Part shown: in pieces, positions 1-4,274 of the stretch
Numbering within the stretch: position 1 is the first letter of the stretch
How the letters are laid out: each line of letters begins with the position of its first letter
Origin: Acholeplasma sp.
GTDB lineage: Bacteria > Bacillota_I > Bacilli_A > Acholeplasmatales > Acholeplasmataceae
Direction of reading: 5' to 3'
Assembly: GCA_012837395.1 (NCBI GenBank)
Contig: DURF01000091.1
Span: 1 to 6,193, forward strand
Length of the DNA stretch: 6,193 bases
Made by a program: the position numbers and the translations under genes
Notes under the pieces: generated by a model
Told to the model about the DNA's origin: nothing
Seen by the model: only the letters and a program-made list of their open reading frames with translations
Databases searched by the model: none

Positions 1-2
1 AG

Positions 3-206
3 TCTAATGGAAAAACCAAAAAGAAAATCGTTAAGATTAAAAAATATATACCAGGCGATGTTGGAGCCGGTAAGTATTTATTATCAAGACTACATGGTGA
101 GAAGTATAACGAAAATAAAGAAATGTTAGAAATTGCTAGAAAACGTCAAGAGAGTAACTTTGAGGAATGGAATGTCAATGAAAATAAAAAATCTAAATCT
201 AAATAG
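3..206 (+). CDS. C-terminal fragment of a phage terminase small subunit-like protein (5' end outside window)
   Basis: An open frame enters from the left edge and gives 67 residues ending at TAG. The visible part is basic. It contains YIPGDVGAGKYLLSRLHGEKYN (residues 15-36), followed by a charged helical tail rich in Lys, Glu and Asn. The layout 'basic strand, then PxDxxAxxxxLxxR, then a basic/aromatic stretch, then a charged helix' resembles the C-terminal part of many phage terminase small subunits, which bind DNA and help start packaging. That family match is from memory of the pattern, not a search. The assignment is supported by the next gene, a ParB-like-domain remnant, since in many Bacillota phages a ParB/methyltransferase gene lies beside the small terminase gene. 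The end of this frame overlaps that gene by 35 bases. No large terminase follows, so this is probably a prophage relic. It could instead be another small phage DNA-binding protein. Confidence 0.5.
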   Translation, partial: SNGKTKKKIVKIKKYIPGDVGAGKYLLSRLHGEKYNENKEMLEIARKRQESNFEEWNVNENKKSKSK

Positions 207-312
207 TTTAATTGAATATGAAAATAATCTAAGAGATAACGATGCTGCAGTAGATGCTGTTGATAAAAAAACTGATCCTATAGTTCGAAATACAAGGACA
301 GCATTAAAGTGA
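172..312 (+). pseudogene. Truncated ParB-like N-terminal domain, relic of a phage DNA methyltransferase/ParB gene
   Basis: A short frame of 46 codons begins at ATG 172 (or ATG 178) after a GAGGA ribosome-binding sequence at 162-166, and overlaps the preceding gene. Its residues 10-30 (LNSLIEYENNLRDNDAAVDAV) match the opening of ParB-like nuclease domains found at the N terminus of phage adenine/cytosine methyltransferases, usually of the form 'L.PYE.NPR.NDAAVDAVA.SI'. After Val30 the expected segment 'ANSIKEFGF..PIVV' is missing. The frame resumes with DKKTDPIVRNTRTALK, which resembles the later 'DK...IVAGHTR.KAL' block. The Gly-His of the conserved GHxR motif is replaced by Arg-Asn. A TGA then ends the frame, far short of the 200-400 residues typical of the family. 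I infer an in-frame internal deletion of roughly 12-15 codons plus loss of the 3' part. It is almost certainly non-functional. The domain identity rests on motif memory but is fairly distinctive. Confidence 0.6.
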
Positions 313-319
313 TTAATAA

Positions 320-347
320 ACCCAATAATCCTAGTGAACGGAAACTT
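320..347. repeat. 28-nt direct repeat, left copy
   Basis: This noncoding stretch matches 1292-1319 at 24 of 28 positions without gaps, including the identical 14-mer GTGAACGGAAACTT at 334-347. The two copies are in the same orientation, 972 bases apart, and bracket the membrane HTH gene at 517-1266. This copy begins eight bases after the stop of the ParB-like relic. Its nature is unknown. It could be one copy of a dispersed repeat, a footprint of duplication of the regulator's downstream region, or an old attachment or target site. Confidence 0.7.
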
Positions 348-385
348 TAAGTAAACTAAATATTAGTAAAATAGTAGCATATTCA

Positions 386-402
386 TAGTGTTTTATACAC
401 TA
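386..402. repeat. Short perfect inverted repeat (6-bp arms)
   Basis: TAGTGT (386-391) and ACACTA (397-402) form a perfect 6-bp stem around a 5-base loop. There is no GC-rich stem plus T-tract, so it is unlikely to be a terminator by itself. It lies 8 bases before the stronger hairpin at 411-441 and could be an operator-like dyad or chance in A+T-rich DNA. Confidence 0.25.
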
Positions 403-410
403 AATCAAAC

Positions 411-441
411 AAGCCTTAATTTCTTATTGAAATTAAGGCTT
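411..441. terminator. Perfect 13-bp hairpin, possible (bidirectional) terminator
   Basis: AAGCCTTAATTTC (411-423) and its exact reverse complement (429-441) enclose a 5-base loop TTATT. The stem is far too good for chance and has a GCC/GGC base near its foot. Downstream on the plus strand the T-run is poor (TTCAATATAATTTT). On the minus strand the stem is followed by TGTTTGATTT. It separates the phage remnant from the promoter of the HTH gene, so insulating that gene from upstream transcription is the most plausible role. A regulator-binding dyad is the alternative. Confidence 0.55.
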
Positions 442-458
442 TCAATATAATTTTAATA

Positions 459-467
459 TGGTAAAAT
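459..467 (+). promoter_or_regulatory. Extended -10 promoter of the membrane HTH gene
   Basis: TGG-TAAAAT forms an extended -10 element (TGN directly before the hexamer at 462-467). A recognisable -35 is weak: CTTTCA at 439-444 with 17-base spacing matches the consensus at only three positions and overlaps the foot of the upstream hairpin. The expected transcript start near 474 leaves a leader of about 43 bases. The overlap of the -35 region with the hairpin arm would let a DNA-binding protein at the dyad affect expression; that is inference. Confidence 0.45.
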
Positions 468-516
468 TTACTTAAGCAAATACATAGAAATATTAGAAAA
501 TAGGGGAGGGAACTTA

Positions 517-1266
517 ATGATTGGTAATAACTTAATAAAGTTCAGAGATTTAAAAGGTTTAACAAAAAAAGATTTATCAATTAAACTAGAAGTATCAGAA
601 ACTATGATTGAACTTTGGGAAAATGATGTGAAAATTCCTAAACTTAATTACTTAGATCAACTTGCTAGTTTATATCGAGTCTCAGTTGAGGACATAATAG
701 AAGGTAATTTTAATAATTTTAATAAATCAGAATCCATTTATACGAAGTCAGCAAATTTCCTAACAAGAAATATTAAGATCGTGAGTTTACTAGTTCTTGT
801 TTTTGTTGGAATTATTACATTCCTTTTACTAACTGAATGGTCAAAATATATTATAAGTGTAGGACTAATGTTTTTAATAGGATTGTATTTATGTTTAAAA
901 TATAAAAAAATAAATGCTTTTTTAATGTTAATAACAACTGCATTTAGCATGGAGAATGTCATATACACATATTTTCCACAAGCATATGATAGGTTATATA
1001 GTTCAAGTAGTAATTTTTATATTTTTCCAATGATTATATTAGCAATTTCATTGCTAGGATATATATTATTCTTAACATATAAAAAAATTAAAAATAACAA
1101 GAATATTTCTTTAGATTTGAGTATACTTATTTTATGGGCTATAAGTTCATTTTTGATTCAATATAGCTATAATAATCCTAAGTTTTTCTATTTATGTTTT
1201 ATATTTGTTTTTGTGTCTTCTAGTTATATTCTTTTAATCAATTATGCTTATTATAATAAGGTATAG
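517..1266 (+). CDS. Membrane-anchored Xre-family HTH transcriptional regulator
   Basis: A 249-residue protein with two parts. Residues 4-62 form an Xre/Cro helix-turn-helix domain: LIKFRDLKGLTKKDLSIKL, then the recognition part VSETMIELWENDVKIP, then LDQLASLYRVSVEDII. After a short Asn-rich linker come about six hydrophobic segments (approximately 86-106, 111-128, 133-152, 167-187, 199-217, 223-245) with no catalytic motif. The family pattern implies a membrane-tethered DNA-binding protein that could sense envelope state or a hydrophobic ligand; the signal is unknown. The ATG at 517 is supported by a strong Shine-Dalgarno, GGGGAGGG (503-510), six bases upstream. The gene is monocistronic, flanked by the two 28-nt repeats, and is followed only by a weak hairpin. 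Its target is not shown. The downstream exporter operon is transcribed toward it from the other strand and has its own terminator, so coregulation is possible but unproven. I am confident in the HTH and membrane parts, not in the function. Confidence 0.8.
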   Translation: MIGNNLIKFRDLKGLTKKDLSIKLEVSETMIELWENDVKIPKLNYLDQLASLYRVSVEDIIEGNFNNFNKSESIYTKSANFLTRNIKIVSLLVLVFVGIITFLLLTEWSKYIISVGLMFLIGLYLCLKYKKINAFLMLITTAFSMENVIYTYFPQAYDRLYSSSSNFYIFPMIILAISLLGYILFLTYKKIKNNKNISLDLSILILWAISSFLIQYSYNNPKFFYLCFIFVFVSSSYILLINYAYYNKV

Positions 1267-1291
1267 ATAACGACTTAAAATATTAAAGAAC

Positions 1292-1319
1292 ACCCTATAA
1301 CTCTTGTGAACGGAAACTT
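1292..1319. repeat. 28-nt direct repeat, right copy
   Basis: This is the partner of 320-347, 24 of 28 bases identical, and lies 26 bases after the stop of the HTH gene. Beyond the 14-base identical core the flanks diverge. TAGCAT does recur at the same distance after the core in both copies (375-380 and 1347-1352), hinting that the homologous region was once longer. Confidence 0.7.
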
Positions 1320-1334
1320 ATTAATAATTGTTTG

Positions 1335-1368
1335 GCTATTATATTATAGCATTATTCTTTTATTTTTT
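1335..1368 (+). terminator. Weak hairpin plus T-rich tract after the HTH gene
   Basis: GCTAT (1335-1339) pairs with ATAGC (1346-1350) around a 6-base loop. It is followed by a T-rich run (ATTATTCTTTTATTTTTT, 1351-1368). The stem is only 5 bp with two G-C pairs, so termination would be inefficient. It is the only plus-strand terminator candidate for the regulator before the convergent operon's own terminator. Confidence 0.35.
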
Positions 1369-1447
1369 AAATATGAGTTGTAAGCTTTGTTGTCGTGTCA
1401 AATGTATAACGACCAACAATCATCACCAAAGCCCAGTAAAAAAAATA
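1367..1447 (-). other. Possible coding relic (about 22-26 codons) on the minus strand
   Basis: Read on the minus strand, this stretch gives YFFYWALVMIVGRYT followed by FDTTTKLTTHI and a TAA stop at 1367-1369. An in-frame stop lies just before it, at 1448-1450. The stretch is visibly richer in G and C than the flanking DNA and its composition looks protein-like, so it may be the last codons of a lost gene. I do not recognise a family. There is no start codon with a ribosome-binding site, and the part before Trp runs into the A/T-rich terminator flank. Chance is a fair alternative. Confidence 0.2.
1387..1419. repeat. Imperfect inverted repeat (one bulge)
   Basis: TTGTTGTCGT (1387-1396) is complementary to ACGACCAACAA (1409-1419) apart from one bulged base, around a 12-base loop. 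An outer GCTTTG (1384-1389) / CAAAGC (1427-1432) pairing is a competing alternative. There is no adjoining T-tract. It could be a structured RNA element or a binding dyad, or simply part of the possible coding relic. Confidence 0.3.
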
Positions 1448-1450
1448 TTA

Positions 1451-1481
1451 TAATAAAAAAGCAGTTCAAATGAACTGCTTT
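1451..1481 (-). terminator. Rho-independent terminator of the glycosyltransferase/ABC operon
   Basis: AAAGCAGTTC (1458-1467) and GAACTGCTTT (1472-1481) form a perfect 10-bp stem with a 4-base loop. Read on the minus strand the hairpin runs directly into TTTTTTATTA, the classical T-tract. It lies 12 bases beyond the stop codon of the permease, exactly where the operon should end. It could also act in the plus direction only weakly, since the plus-side flank is TTTAACTTTATT. Confidence 0.9.
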
Positions 1482-1493
1482 AACTTTATTGGC

Positions 1494-2426
1494 TTAAATT
1501 TTATTTTTCTTTCGGTAATTACTAATTAAAAGATAAATTACAAAGAAAACGATTATTGATAGTAATAAGTATAATAACATTGTTATAGTGTTAAATTCAT
1601 AATTAAATACTATTAAATTATAACTATATTGAGTTTTAATCGAATCAATAAATTCACTGGATACTTTGTCTATAATATTACTATTATTAAACACCTTATC
1701 TAAGTATAACTGTCTAAATAATGATGTGGAGTGTGTACCAGGAACTAAGTTTGCGACATTTTGGACTCTCTTTGGCAGGATACTTGAAGGAAGATATGCA
1801 CCTACTAAAAATCCAATTAAAGCAGTGAATATTCCAGTAAATGATGCAGCAGTAGATGTTTTTTTAAAAAATGATGTAATAAACATTAAGATAATAACTG
1901 CTGATAATGAAGATATTAAGATAATTCCAAGTAATTTTAATATTTCAACAAAACTAAATAAAAACATTGAACCACCTGTTGATAAAAGGTATGTTGTTCC
2001 CACTATTGCAAACATTAAACTTATTATAAAGGTTATAATAACTGCTGAAATAAAATAACTAAGTGTTAAGTTTATAATATTTACCGGAGAGGCTTGAAAG
2101 TCATTAAAGACTTTAGTTTCACGATCAGAGATTGTAATAAACATTGTATTTAAAGCAACGGTTAAAATTGAAATTCCAATAATACCTGAGATTACCCAGG
2201 AGTTAACTATTGATTTAATTTCGGATTTATTTAAATTAATATTTTCAAAACTATCCATAATCATATTAACTTGAAAATCACTTAAAAATAATATGTATAT
2301 TAATAATATTAATACTGGAGCAATTAATGAGAAGAAGATAGTAGTTTTATTTTTAAAAAATATTAACATGTTTCTTTTAGTTAGTTCATAAATATTGTAT
2401 GTATAATCTTTAATTTTTTTAGTCAT
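1494..2426 (-). CDS. ABC-2 type transporter permease (exporter)
   Basis: A 310-residue membrane protein that would form the transmembrane pore of an exporter, paired with the ATPase encoded just upstream. About six membrane helices are visible: residues 29-48, 78-98, 120-143, 163-185, 195-213 and 280-302. After helix 2, the stretch SDRETKVFNDFQASPVN (100-116) matches the conserved amphipathic 'E..........sP' coupling segment of ABC-2 permeases. The YLPSSILPKRVQNVANLVPGTHS region (211-233), after helix 5, is also typical of the DrrB/NodJ-like group, where 'P......NPL.Y' follows the fifth helix. Length is slightly above the common 250-280 because of an extended loop at about 240-278 before the last helix. 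Its ATG overlaps the ATPase stop by 8 nt (ATGACTAA), a sign of translational coupling; a GGTG lies about 7 bases upstream. It is the last gene of the operon. The substrate is not predictable. Lipids, glycoconjugates, peptides and drugs all use this family. Confidence 0.88.
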   Translation of the reverse strand: MTKKIKDYTYNIYELTKRNMLIFFKNKTTIFFSLIAPVLILLIYILFLSDFQVNMIMDSFENINLNKSEIKSIVNSWVISGIIGISILTVALNTMFITISDRETKVFNDFQASPVNIINLTLSYFISAVIITFIISLMFAIVGTTYLLSTGGSMFLFSFVEILKLLGIILISSLSAVIILMFITSFFKKTSTAASFTGIFTALIGFLVGAYLPSSILPKRVQNVANLVPGTHSTSLFRQLYLDKVFNNSNIIDKVSSEFIDSIKTQYSYNLIVFNYEFNTITMLLYLLLSIIVFFVIYLLISNYRKKNKI

Positions 2427-3342
2427 GTGTTTTCACCAACTTTTTACCAGTAACATTTAAGAAAACTTGGTCCATATTACCTTTTAATACTTCAAAGTTA
2501 GAGAGAAGGTTTGGATTTAAATTAATTATTTCAAAAGCTTCTAATGAATTTTTAATATTAATTTGATAACTCTCCTTTGAAAAATTAAAAGTTATTTTAT
2601 TTTTATTTAATAGTGATTCGATTTCATTATTCTTTTTAGAAATTATTCGTAGTAGATCACTAGCATATAAGTCTTTTAAATAATCAGGACTACCTTCAGC
2701 TGCTATAACGCCTCCATCTAAAATTACTACATGGTTAGCTCTTAAAACTTCTTCCATATAATGTGTTGTTAAGAAGATTGTTAAGCCATTTTCATCCATA
2801 AGGTTATGCAATATATTCCAAACAGTATTTCTAGTGTTTGGATCTAATCCTGTAGTAGGTTCATCTAGAAACAAGATTTTAGGATTATGAATTAAGGCTC
2901 TTGCAATATCAACTTTTCTTTTTTGTCCTCCAGATAAATTACCGTACTGACGGTCTTTAATATCGTCTAATTCAAGGATTTTGATTAAGTTATTTATTCT
3001 TTCAATAATTTCATTTTTTTTCAAATTATATAAACTTGCTCTTGATTTTAAATTTTGATAGACAGTTAGTTGTTCATCCAAAACAGAGTTTTGGAATACA
3101 ATTCCAATCTTTTCTTTAACTAAACGATTATCAGAATCAATATTTAAGTTGTCAATAAAAACATCACCTAAATCTTTTTTAATAATGGAGCATAAAATAT
3201 TAATAGTGGTAGACTTACCAGCGCCATTTAAACCCAAAAAAGCGAAAAGGTTACCTCTTTTCACTTTAAAACTAATATCATTTACGGCTTTTAAGTTTCC
3301 GTAAGATTTTGATAAATTTTTAGCTTCTATAATATAATCCAT
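2419..3342 (-). CDS. ABC transporter ATP-binding protein (DrrA-like exporter ATPase)
   Basis: A 307-residue soluble ATPase that drives the adjacent permease. All catalytic elements are intact: Walker A GLNGAGKST (37-45), Q-loop Gln84 in GIVFQNSVLDEQLTVYQNL, signature LSGGQ (136-140), Walker B ILFLDE (156-161), D-loop GLD (165-167) and switch His194 in LTTHYMEE. The wording around Q-loop and signature (VFQNSVLDEQLT, GGQKRKVDIARAL, THYMEEV) fits the DrrA/NodI subgroup of exporters with a separate ABC-2 permease. Residues 225-307 form a C-terminal extension, common in this subgroup and possibly regulatory. The ATG at 3342 starts 2 nt after the glycosyltransferase stop. An AGGTAA inside the end of that gene serves as ribosome-binding site, and the 3' end overlaps the permease. 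Identity is firm. The exported substrate is unknown, but being cotranscribed with a glycosyltransferase points to a sugar-containing product. Confidence 0.95.
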   Translation of the reverse strand: MDYIIEAKNLSKSYGNLKAVNDISFKVKRGNLFAFLGLNGAGKSTTINILCSIIKKDLGDVFIDNLNIDSDNRLVKEKIGIVFQNSVLDEQLTVYQNLKSRASLYNLKKNEIIERINNLIKILELDDIKDRQYGNLSGGQKRKVDIARALIHNPKILFLDEPTTGLDPNTRNTVWNILHNLMDENGLTIFLTTHYMEEVLRANHVVILDGGVIAAEGSPDYLKDLYASDLLRIISKKNNEIESLLNKNKITFNFSKESYQINIKNSLEAFEIINLNPNLLSNFEVLKGNMDQVFLNVTGKKLVKTHD

Positions 3343-3344
3343 AA

Positions 3345-4112
3345 TTATTTACCTGTAATTTTTTTAAATTCCTTTTGTAATTTTTTGTTATAACTTCTTG
3401 CAACTATTCTTTCAAAAATACTAAAGATGTATTTCCCTAATATTTTTCTAGAAGTTTTAGCAAAATTAAAACCTTTTAATTGTTTCTTAGTATGCCAGCT
3501 ACCTTTATAGTAGTGAATACCATAAGTGTTATTAGTAAAGTTCTTTTTTAAAGTCATATAATCTATGGGATAAAAATAATCAGATGACAAAGCTTTAAAC
3601 ATCTCATGTTGTTCAGTTTTACCATTTGGTTTAAAATCATATAAAAATTTTAAACTAGAAGTATAAGCATGTACTGTCAATGCGTTTGTATTAAATTTTA
3701 TATCATCATCATTATTATATCTTTCCCATATTAAATTAATGGCAGGGTGATCTTTTATTGTACCGACTACCGCACTTCCAAACCAATATTTACTTTCATA
3801 TGAAAGAAATAATTTTTGATCCAATAATTCCTCAATATTTTTAATCAATTCGACATCTGTATCTAAATATATTCCACCATACTCTTTTAAAGCGTAGACT
3901 CTAATAATATCAGAAGCATAAGCATAGTTTTTATTTTCTAATGCTTTTTTTACTTGGTGATTATTTTCAACATCAAAAGTTTTTTCATTCCATTCCATGA
4001 TTTTATATTCAGGACAAAATTTCTTCCAAGATTCAATACAATGTAACGCCATTTCATTTTTTTGATTTCCACCTACCCATACATAGTGGATAATTTTTGG
4101 TATTTTTTTCAT
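3345..4112 (-). CDS. GT32-like (DXD-motif) glycosyltransferase
   Basis: A 255-residue cytoplasmic enzyme without a signal peptide or clear membrane helix. It opens with IPKIIHYVWVGG (4-15), the usual start of this family. It carries the core block YASDIIRVYALKEYGGIYLDTDVELIK, in which DTD (84-86) is the DXD motif that holds the metal and nucleotide sugar. Near the end it has GIHYYKGSW (198-206), matching the family's 'HH..GSW' motif. The family (Gly_transf_sug, related to Och1 and to capsule enzymes) transfers a hexose or hexosamine from a nucleotide sugar; donor and acceptor are not predictable. The C-terminal 50 residues are basic (KKLQKEFKKITGK), suggesting contact with the inner membrane face. 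It is the first gene of a three-gene operon with an exporter, so its product may be what is exported. No Shine-Dalgarno precedes its ATG, unlike the two downstream genes. The -10 box lies 7 bases from the start codon. Confidence 0.85.
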   Translation of the reverse strand: MKKIPKIIHYVWVGGNQKNEMALHCIESWKKFCPEYKIMEWNEKTFDVENNHQVKKALENKNYAYASDIIRVYALKEYGGIYLDTDVELIKNIEELLDQKLFLSYESKYWFGSAVVGTIKDHPAINLIWERYNNDDDIKFNTNALTVHAYTSSLKFLYDFKPNGKTEQHEMFKALSSDYFYPIDYMTLKKNFTNNTYGIHYYKGSWHTKKQLKGFNFAKTSRKILGKYIFSIFERIVARSYNKKLQKEFKKITGK

Positions 4113-4118
4113 ATAATT

Positions 4119-4147
4119 ATAATATCATATTTGTCTTCAATTATTAA
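4119..4147 (-). promoter_or_regulatory. Promoter of the exporter operon, placed for a leaderless transcript
   Basis: On the minus strand, TTAATA (4142-4147) and TATTAT (4119-4124) are separated by 17 bases. A TGA triplet just before the -10 makes it an extended -10. The -10 occupies positions -12 to -7 relative to the A of the start codon at 4112, so transcription should begin at or within a base or two of the ATG. The absence of any Shine-Dalgarno agrees with this. An overlapping TATAAT (4116-4121) three bases nearer the ATG is the main competing -10. Confidence 0.45.
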
Positions 4148-4212
4148 ACTATATAAGAGATTATATATAAATAAAGGAATTACTACAAAAATTAGTATCT
4201 TATGTCGAGTTA

Positions 4213-4221
4213 TGATAAAAT
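4213..4221 (+). promoter_or_regulatory. Extended -10 promoter of the glycosyltransferase-acyltransferase gene
   Basis: TGA-TAAAAT forms an extended -10 element much like the one before the HTH gene (TGG-TAAAAT). No good -35 is present (TTAGTA at 4192-4197 with 18-base spacing is weak). It implies a leader of about 47 bases. A second candidate, TATAAT at 4246-4251, lacks a -35 and has no TG extension. This promoter and the operon promoter at 4119-4147 point away from each other within a 162-base divergent region, which leaves room for a shared regulator; no convincing operator dyad is visible. Confidence 0.4.
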
Positions 4222-4274
4222 ATATGAAGATTAATCAATTTAGTTTATAATTATTTATAGAAAGTTGGAATAGC

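Noticed and set aside
738..968. Minus-strand open frame of 76 codons
   Set aside because: It lies wholly inside the HTH gene on the opposite strand, has no ribosome-binding site, and its residues mirror the reverse complement of the membrane-helix codons.
1666..2058. Plus-strand open frame of 130 codons
   Set aside because: It is antisense to the ABC permease, whose frame is far better supported by helices, family motifs and operon spacing.
3291..3300. Reverse match AAGTTTCCGT to part of the 14-mer in the 28-base repeat
   Set aside because: Only 10 bases match, and they lie in conserved ATPase coding sequence (the codons for Tyr-Gly-Asn-Leu), so chance explains it.
4062..4250. Plus-strand open frame of 62 codons in the divergent region
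   Set aside because: It starts inside the glycosyltransferase gene on the other strand, has no Shine-Dalgarno, runs through both candidate promoters, and its composition is that of A+T-rich noncoding DNA.
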